Source: Alphaproteobacteria bacterium (lineage in GTDB: Bacteria > Pseudomonadota > Alphaproteobacteria > CACIAM-22H2). From it: a stretch of DNA of 64,000 bases. The stretch is taken from positions 1 to 64,000 of the forward strand of contig JAEULA010000063.1 of NCBI GenBank assembly GCA_016793165.1, given 5' to 3'. The notes under the pieces are model-generated. The model searched no databases. It saw nothing but the letters and a program-made list of their open reading frames with translations, and had not been told where the DNA came from. Position 1 is the stretch's first letter, and each line of letters opens with the position of its first letter. Of this stretch, positions 24,343-33,013 are shown piece by piece. The translations under genes were made by a program, and so were the position numbers.

Positions 24343-24531
24343 GAGCGCTGCTCCTTCTCGGCGAGCCCGCCACCGCTGCGCGAACGCGAAGCTTGGAGGC
24401 CCGAAAAAAGTGGCGCGTCTTGCCACGCACGATCCGGGGTTGTCAATTCTAGGGTGCCCGCGCTCGCGAGCGCGCGGTCGCTGTGCTAGATCGCGCGGCG
24501 AACGCATTCATCCCGATCAGGAATTTTCGCC

Positions 24532-25887
24532 GTGAGCCGACCCGAGACGATGCCGCCGCGGCCGCTGGCCGCTCGCGCCCCGACGACGCCGCTGCGCGGC
24601 ACGATCCGACCGCCCGGCGACAAGTCGATCTCCCATCGCGCGCTCATGCTCGGCGGACTCGCCGTCGGCGAGACCACGATCCACGGCCTGCTCGAAGGCG
24701 AGGACGTGCTGCGCACCGCCGCCGCAATGCGCGCCATGGGCGCGGAGATCGCGCGCGGCGACGACGGCGTGTGGCGCGTGCACGGCCGCGGCATCGGCGG
24801 ACTCGCCGAGCCGGCCGACGTGCTCGACATGGGCAATGCCGGAACCGGCTCGCGGCTGCTGATGGGCGTCGTCGCGACGCATCCGTTCAACTGCTTCTTC
24901 ACGGGCGACGCGAGCCTGCGCTCGCGCCCGATGGCCCGGGTCACGAAGCCGCTCGAGATGATGGGCGCGCGGTTCATCTCGCGCGACGGCGGCCGGCTGC
25001 CGCTCGCGGTGGTCGGCACCGCGTCGCCGGTCCCGATCGCCTACAAGCTGCCGGTCGCCTCGGCGCAGGTGAAATCGGCGATCATCCTCGCCGGACTGAA
25101 CACGCGCGGCCGCACGACGGTGATCGAGCCCGAGCCGACCCGCGACCACACCGAGCTCATGCTGCGCCATTTCGGCGTCGAGATCGTCGTCGAGCCCTCG
25201 CCCGAGGGCGACAGGGTCAGCGTCACCGGCCAGCCCGAGATCACCGGCAAGACCGTGCGCGTGCCCGGCGACCCGTCCTCGGCCGCCTTCCCGATCGTCG
25301 CCGCGCTGGTGGTGCCGGGCTCCGACGTCACCGTCCGCGACGTCGGGCTCAACCCGCGGCGCACCGGCCTGATCGACACGCTGATCGAGATGGGGGCCGA
25401 CATCCGCGTCGAGAACCGTCGCGTCGAGGCCGGCGAGCCGGTCGGCGACCTGCGCGTGCAGGCCACGACGCTCGGGGGCATCGAGGTGCCGGCGGCGCGC
25501 GCGCCGTCGATGATCGACGAGTACCTGGTGCTCGCCGTCGCCGCAGCCTGCGCCAGGGGCAAGACGGTGATGCGCGGCCTCTCCGAGCTGCGGGTGAAGG
25601 AGAGCGACCGGCTCGCCGCCATCGCCCAGGGCCTCGCCGCCTGCGGCGTGAAGGCCGAGATCGACGGCGACGACCTGACGGTGCACGGCTGCGGCGGCCC
25701 GCCGCCGGGCGGCGCCACCATCGCCACCCGGCTCGATCACCGCATCGCGATGAGCTACCTCGTGATGGGGCTCGCGGCCCGCGCGCCGGTCGCGATCGAC
25801 GACGCGACGCCGATCGAGACCAGCTTCCCCGCCTTCGAATCGCTGATGACCGGTCTCGGGGCGCGACTGGAGCGGCGCAATCGCTAG
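24532..25887 (+). CDS. aroA: 3-phosphoshikimate 1-carboxyvinyltransferase (EPSP synthase, class II-like)
   Basis: A 451-residue enzyme of the shikimate pathway that joins PEP to shikimate-3-phosphate. Motifs seen are PGDKSISHRALMLGGLA, LEGEDVLRTAAAMRAMG, GNAGTGSRLLMG, SAQVKSAIILAGLNT, PSMIDEYLVLAVAAA and ELRVKESDRL. The pattern follows class II enzymes such as CP4. Gly104 (GNAGTG) occupies the site where CP4 has the Ala linked to glyphosate tolerance. GTG at 24532 is used; an ATG at 24550 is possible. It is followed after 13 bases by cmk, the usual alphaproteobacterial order aroA-cmk-rpsA. Confidence 0.94.
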   Translation: MSRPETMPPRPLAARAPTTPLRGTIRPPGDKSISHRALMLGGLAVGETTIHGLLEGEDVLRTAAAMRAMGAEIARGDDGVWRVHGRGIGGLAEPADVLDMGNAGTGSRLLMGVVATHPFNCFFTGDASLRSRPMARVTKPLEMMGARFISRDGGRLPLAVVGTASPVPIAYKLPVASAQVKSAIILAGLNTRGRTTVIEPEPTRDHTELMLRHFGVEIVVEPSPEGDRVSVTGQPEITGKTVRVPGDPSSAAFPIVAALVVPGSDVTVRDVGLNPRRTGLIDTLIEMGADIRVENRRVEAGEPVGDLRVQATTLGGIEVPAARAPSMIDEYLVLAVAAACARGKTVMRGLSELRVKESDRLAAIAQGLAACGVKAEIDGDDLTVHGCGGPPPGGATIATRLDHRIAMSYLVMGLAARAPVAIDDATPIETSFPAFESLMTGLGARLERRNR

Positions 25888-25900
25888 GCGCCGCGGACCG

Positions 25901-26521
25901 ATGATCATCGCCATCGACGGACTCACCGCCGCCGGGAAGGGGACGCTCGCCAAGCGGCTCGCCGCGTCGCTCGGGTTCCACCACCTCGACACCGGGCTGA
26001 TCTACCGCGCGGTCGGCGCGAAGCTGCTGGCCGGCGGCGCCGACCCGGCCGATGCGGCGCGCGCCGAGGCGGCGGCGCGTGCGCTCGAGCCGGCCGATCT
26101 CCGCCGCGAGGGCCTGCGCAGCGAGGCCGCCAGCCGCGCCGCCTCGATCGTGGCGGCGATCCCCGGCGTGCGTGCCGCGCTCGTGGAGTTCCAGCGCCGC
26201 TTCGCGCGCCAGGCGCCGGGGGCCGTCCTCGACGGCCGCGACATCGGCACGGTGATCTGCCCGGACGCGACCGTTAAGCTCTTCGTCACCGCAAGCCCGG
26301 AAATTCGCGCGCGACGGCGATTCGACGAGTTGCAGGCCCGGGGGGAGTCGGCTACTTATCCCGCCGTTTTCCGGGATCTCCAGGAACGCGACGCCCGCGA
26401 TCAAGCCCGCGGGACCGCCCCGGCCAAGCCGGCCGAGGACGCGATCGTGCTCGACACGTCCGCCCTCACCGCCGACCAGGTCTTCGACCGGGCCCTCGAG
26501 ATCGTGCGATCTCGCCGCTGA
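25901..26521 (+). CDS. cmk: Cytidylate kinase
   Basis: A 206-residue enzyme that phosphorylates CMP and dCMP. It has the P-loop IAIDGLTAAGKGT (K13), LDTGLIYRAV for substrate binding, LDGRDIGTVICPDA and the lid-like RARRRFDELQ segment. Slightly shorter than the E. coli enzyme, as in other alphaproteobacteria. It lies 13 bases after aroA and is probably transcribed with it. The next gene, rpsA, follows after 119 bases containing leader hairpins. Confidence 0.95.
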   Translation: MIIAIDGLTAAGKGTLAKRLAASLGFHHLDTGLIYRAVGAKLLAGGADPADAARAEAAARALEPADLRREGLRSEAASRAASIVAAIPGVRAALVEFQRRFARQAPGAVLDGRDIGTVICPDATVKLFVTASPEIRARRRFDELQARGESATYPAVFRDLQERDARDQARGTAPAKPAEDAIVLDTSALTADQVFDRALEIVRSRR

Positions 26522-26540
26522 GATCCTGGAACACGCCCGT

Positions 26541-26578
26541 GCCGGGGATGGTCCCCGGCTCGGAACTCCGGCCCCGGC
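26541..26578 (+). promoter_or_regulatory. Alternative hairpins between cmk and rpsA
   Basis: GCCGGGGA (26541-26548) pairs perfectly with TCCCCGGC (26552-26559). The same left arm GCCGGGG can instead pair with CCCCGGC at 26572-26578. The two folds exclude each other. The element stands 20 bases past cmk and about 60 bases before rpsA, so it could be an attenuator or a binding site for S1 autoregulation (inference). No U-tract follows either stem. Confidence 0.4.
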
Positions 26579-26640
26579 ATCGGCGGACCGCAATCGCGCG
26601 GGACGGATGACCGGATCGCGACGAAAGGCGCTGATCAATC

Positions 26641-28350
26641 ATGGCCACTGCAAACGCCGCTTCCGCGGCCACCGAGAATTTCGCCGAGCTGCTCGAGGAG
26701 TCGCTGAAGCGGTCCTCCGGCTTCGACGGCCGCGTCACGACGGGACGCGTGATCGCGATCGAGGGCGACTTCGCCATCATCGACGTCGGACTGAAGGCCG
26801 AGGGCCGGGTCCAGCTGAAGGAGTTCGCCACGGCCGGCAAGCCGTCCGAGCTCAAGGTCGGCGACCTCGTCGACGTCTTCGTCGAGCGCATGGAGGACAA
26901 GAACGGCGAGGCGATGCTGAGCCGCGAGAAGGCCAAGCGCGAGGAGGCGTGGGGCCAGCTCGAGAAGTCCTACTCGACCAACGCGCGCGTCAACGGCGTG
27001 ATCTTCGGCCGCGTGAAGGGCGGCTTCACCGTCGACCTCGGCGGCGCGGTCGCGTTCCTGCCCGGCTCGCAGGTCGACATCCGTCCGGTGCGCGACGTCA
27101 CCCCGCTGATGGGCACGCCGCAGCCGTTCCAGATCCTCAAGATGGACCGCTCGCGCGGCAACATCGTCGTCTCGCGCCGCGCCGTGCTCGAGGAGACGCG
27201 GGCCGAGCAGCGCAGCGAGCTCGTCGCCAGCCTCAAGGAAGGCCAGGTGCTCGAGGGCGTGGTCAAGAACATCACCGACTACGGCGCCTTCGTGGATCTC
27301 GGCGGCGTCGACGGCCTGCTGCACGTCACCGACATCGCGTGGCGCCGCATCAACCATCCGTCCGAGGCGCTGCAGATCGGCCAGCACGTCAAGGTGCAGG
27401 TCATCCGCTTCAATCCGGAGACCCAGCGCATCAGCCTCGGCATGAAGCAGCTCGAGGCCGATCCGTGGGACGGCGTCGCGGTGAAGTACCCCAACGGCGC
27501 GAAGTTCAAGGGCCGCGTGACCAACATCACCGACTACGGCGCCTTCGTGGAGCTGGAGCCGGGCATCGAGGGACTGGTGCACGTCTCCGAGATGAGCTGG
27601 ACGAAGAAGAACGTCCATCCGGGCAAGATCGTGTCGACCTCCCAGGAGGTCGAGGTGATGGTGCTCGACGTCGACTCGGTGAAGCGCCGCATCTCGCTCG
27701 GCCTCAAGCAGTGCCTGGACAATCCGTGGGAGGTCTTCCGCGACAAGTTCCCGGCGGGCGCGGAGCTCGAGGGCGAGGTCAAGAACATCACCGAGTTCGG
27801 CCTGTTCGTGGGCCTGCCCGGCGACATCGACGGCATGGTCCATCTCTCCGACCTCGACTGGAACAAGTCCGGCGAGGACGCGATCAAGGACTACAAGAAG
27901 GGCGACCTGGTGAAGGTCAAGGTCCTCGACGTCGACCTCGACAAGGAGCGCATCTCGCTCGGCATCAAGCAGCTGGCGAACGATCCGTTCGAGGGCTCGA
28001 TCGGGAAGTTCAACAAGGGCCAGGTCGTCACCGCGACGGTCACGCAGGTCCAGGAGAACGGCCTCGAGGTCGCGCTCGCCGAGGGCGTCCACGGCTTCAT
28101 CCGCAAGTCGGACCTGGCCCGCGATCGCGGCGACCAGCGTCCGGACCGCTTCGCGGTGGGCGAGAAGCTCGACGCCAAGATCACCCAGATCGACCGCGGC
28201 TCCCGCCGCGTGCAGCTCTCGGTGAAGGCCAAGGAGATCGACGAGGAGAAGGAGGCGATGGCCCAGTACGGCTCGTCGGACTCCGGCGCCTCCCTCGGCG
28301 ACATCCTGGGCGCGGCGCTGCGCCGCCAGCGCGAGCAGGGCAAGGGCTGA
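26641..28350 (+). CDS. rpsA: 30S ribosomal protein S1
   Basis: A 569-residue protein with six S1 (OB-fold) repeats, clearest in the later ones: VVKNITDYGAFVDLGGVDGL, VTNITDYGAFVELEPGIEGL, VKNITEFGLFVGLPGDIDGM and VTQVQENGLEVALAEGVHGF. S1 binds mRNA leader regions and helps initiation on mRNAs with weak Shine-Dalgarno sequences, and it commonly represses its own translation. The length equals typical alphaproteobacterial S1. A strong intrinsic terminator follows at 28379. Confidence 0.97.
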   Translation: MATANAASAATENFAELLEESLKRSSGFDGRVTTGRVIAIEGDFAIIDVGLKAEGRVQLKEFATAGKPSELKVGDLVDVFVERMEDKNGEAMLSREKAKREEAWGQLEKSYSTNARVNGVIFGRVKGGFTVDLGGAVAFLPGSQVDIRPVRDVTPLMGTPQPFQILKMDRSRGNIVVSRRAVLEETRAEQRSELVASLKEGQVLEGVVKNITDYGAFVDLGGVDGLLHVTDIAWRRINHPSEALQIGQHVKVQVIRFNPETQRISLGMKQLEADPWDGVAVKYPNGAKFKGRVTNITDYGAFVELEPGIEGLVHVSEMSWTKKNVHPGKIVSTSQEVEVMVLDVDSVKRRISLGLKQCLDNPWEVFRDKFPAGAELEGEVKNITEFGLFVGLPGDIDGMVHLSDLDWNKSGEDAIKDYKKGDLVKVKVLDVDLDKERISLGIKQLANDPFEGSIGKFNKGQVVTATVTQVQENGLEVALAEGVHGFIRKSDLARDRGDQRPDRFAVGEKLDAKITQIDRGSRRVQLSVKAKEIDEEKEAMAQYGSSDSGASLGDILGAALRRQREQGKG

Positions 28351-28378
28351 GCGCGGCCCGGCCGCGCGAAGGCGACGA

Positions 28379-28414
28379 GGGCGGGCACCGGCGGTGCCCG
28401 CCCTTTTTCTTTTT
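28379..28414 (+). terminator. Intrinsic terminator of rpsA
   Basis: An 11-bp perfect stem (GGGCGGGCACC at 28379-28389 with GGTGCCCGCCC at 28393-28403) has a 3-base loop and is followed by a T-rich run, TTTTTCTTTTT. It is the best-formed rho-independent terminator in the window. A further 7-bp hairpin (28444-28462) lies downstream. Confidence 0.95.
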
Positions 28415-28492
28415 GCGGGTATGGGCGCCGCATGGCGTTGCCGGGCATTCGGCACGAATGCCGCCTTGGCAGCGGCCGGGGCGATCCCCAGA

Positions 28493-28521
28493 TTGACCTG
28501 CCGCACGAAGGCCCCGAGTAT
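28493..28521 (+). promoter_or_regulatory. Possible promoter of the Tim44-like gene
   Basis: TTGACC (28493-28498) and GAGTAT (28516-28521) are 17 bases apart. The -35 is good and the -10 is weak. It is the only reasonable candidate between the rpsA terminator and the start at 28561. Confidence 0.3.
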
Positions 28522-28560
28522 CGGCCGCGTCAACGCGACCCACCCCAACGAGGTCCCTCA

Positions 28561-29550
28561 ATGATCAGACGCCCGTCCCGTTTCTTCGCCATTCTCGCTG
28601 CCGCGGTGATCGGCCTCGCGCCGATGCTCGCGGAGGCCCGCGCCGGCGGCGGCCAGAGTTCCGGAAGCCGCGGCGCCCGCACGCAGCAGGCGGCCCCGGC
28701 GACCCCGACGACGCAGCAGGGTGCGCGCCCGGTGGAGCGGACGGCGACCACGCCGGCGCAGGCGCAGCGTCCGGCGCAGCAGGCCCAGGCCCCGCAGCAG
28801 CAGAGCTGGTTCCAGCGCAATCCGTTCATGACCGGCCTGCTTGGCGGCATGCTCGGCGCCGGGCTGATCGGCGCGCTGATGGGCGGCGGCTTCAACTTTG
28901 GCGAAGGCCTTGCGGGCTTCCTCGGCTTCGCCGCGCAGCTCGCGCTGTTCGGCGGCATCGCCTTCCTGATCATGCGGTTCATCCGCAGCCGCCGCGAGGC
29001 GGGCACCCCGGCCGCCTATGCCGGGACCGGCATGCCGCGCGTCGATGCCGGCCCTGGCCCGATGCCGAACACGATGGCCCGCACCACCGAGACGATCGAC
29101 GTCGGCGGTCCCGCCGGCGGCGGCCTCGGCCCCAAGGGCGGCGACGAGATCGGCCTCGCCCAGGGCGACTTCGAGGCCTTCGAGCGCCGGCTGGTCGAGA
29201 TCCAGACCGCCTGGAGCAAGGGCGATCTCAACGGCCTGAAGCGCGCGGCGACGCCGGAGATGGTCTCGTACTTCGCCGACGATCTGGCGGCGAATGCGAG
29301 CCGTGGCGTCGAGAATCGCGTCGAGGACGTCAAGCTCGAGCAGGGCGATCTCGCCGAGGCGTGGCAGGAGGGCGGCACCCAATACGCCACCGTCGGCATG
29401 CGCTTCAGCGCCCGCGACTACACCGTCGCGCTGGCGGACGGACGCGTCGTCGACGGCAACAAGGACGCGCGCAGCGAGGCGACCGAGACCTGGACCTTCA
29501 TGCGCATCCAGGGCGGCGACTGGATCCTGTCGGCGATCCAGCAGGCCTGA
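28561..29550 (+). CDS. Tim44-like domain protein with signal and membrane segment
   Basis: A 329-residue protein. The N-terminus has a signal-like helix (FFAILAAAVIGLAPMLAEARA), then a low-complexity Gln/Ala/Pro/Thr region (about 35-90). A Gly-rich hydrophobic stretch (MTGLLGGMLGAGLIGALMGGG and the following FLGFAAQLALFGGIAFLIM) forms one or two membrane helices. The C-terminal 120 residues match the Tim44/TIM44-like fold (FEAFERRLVEIQTAWSKGD to TWTFMRIQGGDWILSAIQ). Bacterial members are inner-membrane proteins of unclear role; the mitochondrial relative anchors import motors. It is flanked by terminators on both sides and so is probably monocistronic. Confidence 0.8.
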   Translation: MIRRPSRFFAILAAAVIGLAPMLAEARAGGGQSSGSRGARTQQAAPATPTTQQGARPVERTATTPAQAQRPAQQAQAPQQQSWFQRNPFMTGLLGGMLGAGLIGALMGGGFNFGEGLAGFLGFAAQLALFGGIAFLIMRFIRSRREAGTPAAYAGTGMPRVDAGPGPMPNTMARTTETIDVGGPAGGGLGPKGGDEIGLAQGDFEAFERRLVEIQTAWSKGDLNGLKRAATPEMVSYFADDLAANASRGVENRVEDVKLEQGDLAEAWQEGGTQYATVGMRFSARDYTVALADGRVVDGNKDARSEATETWTFMRIQGGDWILSAIQQA

Positions 29551-29574
29551 CGCCGCAGACGCAGGACGACCGGA

Positions 29575-29612
29575 GGGCCCCGCGCACACGCCGTGCGCGG
29601 GGCCCTTCTCGT
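29575..29612 (+). terminator. Intrinsic terminator after the Tim44-like gene
   Basis: A 13-bp perfect stem (29575-29587 with 29593-29605) with a 5-base loop is followed by the short T-rich TTCTCGTTT. It begins 24 bases after the stop codon at 29550. Confidence 0.85.
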
Positions 29613-29763
29613 TTCCGGGCCCGGCGCCGCGAGCCGGGCCGCTGCACCGGGCGCCGCAAGTCGGCGTTCCTCCGCCCGGCGCGGACGACCTGAGCGACAC
29701 CCGCACGCCGCCCGATCGCGTTTTGCGTGCGCATCGCGCCGGGGCCGCCGTTATCATCCGGCC

Positions 29764-30696
29764 ATGCCTCTTTCCGAAGCCGATCTCCTGGTGGATCGCC
29801 GCCGCCTGAAGCGACAGGTATCGCTGTGGCGGACCGGCGCCATCATCCTCGCCCTCGCCGTCATCGGCGTCCTCGTGGCCCGCTCGACCGGCCTTGTCGG
29901 GCCCGCCTATATCGCGCGCCTCTCCGTGTCCGGCGTCATCATCGACGACCCGCGCCGCATCCGCGCGCTGGAGGATGTTGCCGAGGATCCCAAGGCCAAG
30001 GCCCTGATCGTCCGCATCGACAGCCCGGGCGGCACGGTCGTCGGCGGCGAGTCGCTGTTCCGACAGCTGCGCACCGTCGCCGGCCGCAAGCCGGTCGTCG
30101 CCGTGCTCGGACAGACGGCCGCGTCCGGCGGCTACATGACCGCGCTCGGCGCGGACTGGATCGTCGCCCGCGAAGGCACGATCACGGGCTCGATCGGCGT
30201 GCTGATGCAGACGACGGACGTCACGGGACTGCTCGAGAAGCTCGGCGTCTCGATGGAGCAGATCAAGTCGTCGCCCCTGAAGGCGGTGCCCAATCCCTTC
30301 GAGCCGCTGACCGACGAAGGTCGGCGGGCGGTCAGGTCTCTGATCGACGACACCTACGACCTTTTCGTGGGCATGGTCGCGGATCGCCGGAAGCTCGAGC
30401 GCGACGCAGCGCTCAAGGTCGCCGACGGGCGGGTATTCACGGGCCGTCAGGCCAAGGCCCTCGGCCTCGTCGACCAGCTCGGCGGCGAGGAGGCCGCGCG
30501 CACCTGGCTCGAATCCGAGCGCAAGATCCAACCCGGACTCGACGTCCGGGAGGTCAAGCCGCCGCGGGCCGAGGACGGGTGGCTCGACATCGCGACCCGG
30601 GTCGGCGCCGTGATGACCGGAAAATCCTATCTGCCAGAAAGGCTTACCCTTGACGGTCTGGTGGCCCTTTGGCACCCTGACTTGCGTTCCAGGTAG
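29764..30696 (+). CDS. sppA: Signal peptide peptidase SppA, short form
   Basis: A 310-residue membrane-anchored serine protease of the S49 family. It has one N-terminal helix (GAIILALAVIGVLVA, about 25-39). The core includes IVRIDSPGGTVVGGE, the nucleophile region QTAASGGYMTALGADWIVA, and GTITGSIGVLMQ. SppA degrades leftover signal peptides in the membrane. The ATG at 29764 has no Shine-Dalgarno. A TATCAT hexamer at 29752-29757 would place transcription start at the ATG itself, but no good -35 accompanies it. The order sppA-ihfB after rpsA is usual in alphaproteobacteria. Confidence 0.9.
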   Translation: MPLSEADLLVDRRRLKRQVSLWRTGAIILALAVIGVLVARSTGLVGPAYIARLSVSGVIIDDPRRIRALEDVAEDPKAKALIVRIDSPGGTVVGGESLFRQLRTVAGRKPVVAVLGQTAASGGYMTALGADWIVAREGTITGSIGVLMQTTDVTGLLEKLGVSMEQIKSSPLKAVPNPFEPLTDEGRRAVRSLIDDTYDLFVGMVADRRKLERDAALKVADGRVFTGRQAKALGLVDQLGGEEAARTWLESERKIQPGLDVREVKPPRAEDGWLDIATRVGAVMTGKSYLPERLTLDGLVALWHPDLRSR

Positions 30697-30846
30697 AGAG
30701 CGCCGCAGGGCGCCCACTGCGACGGCACCGCGAGTCGGACTATCCCCGACCGCATCGTCGAGCTGGAACGCCCGAGTCCGCTACACGTCACCCGACCAGC
30801 CTGCCCAAGCCGTGCCAGCCCCCAGCCCTTCGAGCCCCGCGTTCGC

Positions 30847-31131
30847 ATGACGAAGTCCGAACTCATCCTGCGCCTCGCCGAGATGAACCCGCATCTTTAC
30901 CAGCGGGACGTCGAGCGGATCGTGGCCGCGATCTTCGACGAGATCGCCAATGCGCTGGCGCGCGGCCATCGCGTCGAGCTGCGCGGCTTCGGCGCGTTCT
31001 CCGTGAAGCAGCGCGCGGCGCGAACGGGCCGCAATCCGCGGACCGGCGATTCGGTGGACGTGTCGGAGAAGTACATTCCGTTCTTCAAGACCGGCAAAGA
31101 GCTGCGCGAGAAGCTCAACCCAAAGTCCTGA
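30847..31131 (+). CDS. ihfB: Integration host factor subunit beta
   Basis: A 94-residue HU/IHF-fold DNA-bending protein. MTKSELILRLAEMNPHL, then RVELRGFGAFSVKQR and RNPRTGDSVDVSEKYIPFFK with the Pro-containing beta arm that inserts into the minor groove. The YIPFFKTGKELRE ending is typical of the beta subunit. With IhfA (not in the window) it bends DNA for replication, recombination and sigma-54 promoters. It lies between sppA and lapA. Confidence 0.95.
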   Translation: MTKSELILRLAEMNPHLYQRDVERIVAAIFDEIANALARGHRVELRGFGAFSVKQRAARTGRNPRTGDSVDVSEKYIPFFKTGKELREKLNPKS

Positions 31132-31174
31132 GCGGGCGCCACGCCGGCGTGCCCGCCGCATCGGCTCAGTCTTC

Positions 31175-31531
31175 ATGCGCCCTCTATTCTGGATCGTCGG
31201 CGTCCCCCTGCTGCTGATCGGCGCCTTCTTCGCCGTGGCGAACCGCGAGCTGGTGGCGATCGACCTCTGGCCGGCGACCGGCAAGGTGACGATGCCGCTC
31301 TTTGCGGCCCTTGTCGGCGCGCTCTATCTCGGCTTCCTGCTGGGCGCGATCGTCGCCTGGTGGGCCGGCCGCCATGGACGAGGCCGCGCGCGCGAAACGC
31401 GACGACGGCTCGGCGACCTTCAGCGCGAGAACCAGCAGTTGCATGAACGCGCCGATCGCCTCGCCGCCGAAGCCGCCCGCGCCGCGCAGGCGGCGGCGCG
31501 CGCGCCGGCCCCGGCGTTGCCGCAAGCCTGA
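31175..31531 (+). CDS. lapA: LapA-domain inner membrane protein
   Basis: A 118-residue protein with two membrane helices (FWIVGVPLLLIGAFFAVAN and LFAALVGALYLGFLLGAIVAWW), the DUF1049/LapA arrangement. A basic loop and a coiled-coil tail (RRLGDLQRENQQLHERADRL) follow. In gamma-proteobacteria LapA works with LapB to control LPS synthesis. In alphaproteobacteria it sits in this rpsA-ihfB-trp block and its role is less clear. Its TGA overlaps the ATG of the next gene. Confidence 0.85.
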   Translation: MRPLFWIVGVPLLLIGAFFAVANRELVAIDLWPATGKVTMPLFAALVGALYLGFLLGAIVAWWAGRHGRGRARETRRRLGDLQRENQQLHERADRLAAEAARAAQAAARAPAPALPQA

Positions 31532-32469
31532 TGCGCAGCTTCAGCGCCAGCGAGGTCGAGGCCGCGCTCGAGACCGGAGCCCTGGTCGAGGAGCTGCGCA
31601 AGGCGTTCCGCGGCAGCGTGACGACGCCGACCCGCCACCATCACAAGATCGCCGTGCCCGATTCGCCCGAGGCCATGCTGCTGCTGATGCCGGCCTGGAT
31701 CGAGGGCCGCTACGTCGGCATCAAGCTGGTGACGGTGTTCCCCGGCAATGCGGCGCGCGATCTCGACTCGGTCCAGGGAACCTACGTGCTGCTGTCTGGC
31801 ACGACCGGCGAACCGCTCGCGAGCATCGACGGCCGCATGCTCACGTTGCGGCGTACCGCCTGCGCCTCGGCGCTGGCGGCGAGCTACCTGGCGCGAAGCG
31901 ATGCCGAGCGCCTGCTGATGATCGGCACCGGCGCGCTGGCGCCGCACCTGATCATGGCCCATGCCGCGGTCCGCCCGATCCGCGAGGTGCTGGTCTGGGG
32001 CCGCAATGCCGAGAAGACGGCGCGGCTCGCCAAGAACCTGGACGGGCGCCGGCTGCGCGTGCGCGCGACCGACGATCTCGAGGGCGCCGTGCGGGGCGCC
32101 GACGTGGTGAGCTGCGCCACGCTGTCGAAGACGGCGCTGGTTCAGGGCGCCTGGCTCAAGCCGGGGCAGCACGTCGACCTGGTCGGCAGCTATGCCCCGG
32201 ACATGCGCGAGGCCGACGACGAGGCCGTGCGCCGGGCGCGCGTCTACATCGACACCGAGGCCGCGCTGCACGAGTCCGGCGACCTGGTCCAGCCGATGAA
32301 GAGCGGCGCGCTCGCCCGGGAGCAGATCGCGGGCTCGCTGGGCGAGTTGGCGCAGGGGCGGGTCGCCGGCCGCAGCTTCGCGAACCAGATCACCCTGTTC
32401 AAATCCACCGGCACGGCGCTCGAGGATCTGGCGGCGGCCGTTTTCCTTTTCGAGCAGGCGAAGGCCTGA
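31531..32469 (+). CDS. Ornithine cyclodeaminase / mu-crystallin family protein
   Basis: A 312-residue NAD(P)-dependent enzyme. The N-terminal half has GIKLVTVFPGNAARDL and a GEPLASIDGRMLTLRRTACASALAASYLAR segment. A Rossmann region follows (LLMIGTGALAPHLIMAHAAV), then DVVSCATLSKTALVQGAWLKPGQHVDLVGSY. Members are ornithine cyclodeaminases, alanine dehydrogenases or imine (Delta1-pyrroline/piperideine-2-carboxylate) reductases, which sequence alone does not separate. The start overlaps the lapA stop (TGATG). No arginine or proline catabolic gene is nearby, so an imine reductase role is as likely as ornithine deamination. Confidence 0.82.
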   Translation: MRSFSASEVEAALETGALVEELRKAFRGSVTTPTRHHHKIAVPDSPEAMLLLMPAWIEGRYVGIKLVTVFPGNAARDLDSVQGTYVLLSGTTGEPLASIDGRMLTLRRTACASALAASYLARSDAERLLMIGTGALAPHLIMAHAAVRPIREVLVWGRNAEKTARLAKNLDGRRLRVRATDDLEGAVRGADVVSCATLSKTALVQGAWLKPGQHVDLVGSYAPDMREADDEAVRRARVYIDTEAALHESGDLVQPMKSGALAREQIAGSLGELAQGRVAGRSFANQITLFKSTGTALEDLAAAVFLFEQAKA

Positions 32470-32551
32470 ACGTCAGACGCGGACGTGGGACGGATTGCCG
32501 GATTGCGGTGTTGATCCGGCAGGGCATCACGCCCGACCAAGGGGGAGTTCG

Positions 32552-33013
32552 ATGATTGCAATCCGAATCGGCGTGGGTTTCGTCGCAGGCGTGCTGGGCT
32601 ACGTGGTGTTTCACCAGGGCGCGGTGGCGCTGTTCCACGCGCTCGGCGTGTTCCCGACCGGAGCGTTCCCGACCCGCGCGGTCCCTTTCCTCGGCATCAC
32701 CGCCCTGCAGGTGCCGCTCTTCGTCTCGCTCGGCTTCTGGGCCGGGCTGTGGGGGATCGTGATCGCGCTGGTCGTCGCGCGGATCCATTCCAATGCCGCC
32801 AAGCTGGTCGTCGCGACGTTGATCGGGGCGATCGGCGCGACGGCCTATGGCTGGTTCGTCGTCAGCCCGTGGCGGGGCCAGCCGATCCCGCCCATCGCCG
32901 CGAACTGGAACCCGGCGGCACTGTGGCGCGGACCGCTGATCAACGGGATCTTCGGCCTCGGCGCCGGGATCATGCTCCGGCTTCTCCTCGGCTTCGTCCG
33001 CGGCCGCCGATGA
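32552..33013 (+). CDS. Four-helix membrane protein of unknown function
   Basis: A 153-residue protein that I do not recognise. It has four predicted membrane segments, at about residues 3-33, 45-76, 81-103 and 127-147. Between the third and fourth lies a periplasmic-like loop, VSPWRGQPIPPIAANWNPAALWRG, with several Trp and Pro residues. GGGGGAG at 32541-32547 gives the ATG at 32552 a strong ribosome binding site. The stop overlaps the HAD hydrolase start (ATGA), so the two are probably made together. No transporter or enzyme motif is visible. Confidence 0.75.
   Translation: MIAIRIGVGFVAGVLGYVVFHQGAVALFHALGVFPTGAFPTRAVPFLGITALQVPLFVSLGFWAGLWGIVIALVVARIHSNAAKLVVATLIGAIGATAYGWFVVSPWRGQPIPPIAANWNPAALWRGPLINGIFGLGAGIMLRLLLGFVRGRR

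Noticed and set aside
26635..28548. Long minus-strand open frame across rpsA
   Set aside because: It is a codon-bias shadow of the S1 gene: repetitive composition, no domain, and rpsA is certain.
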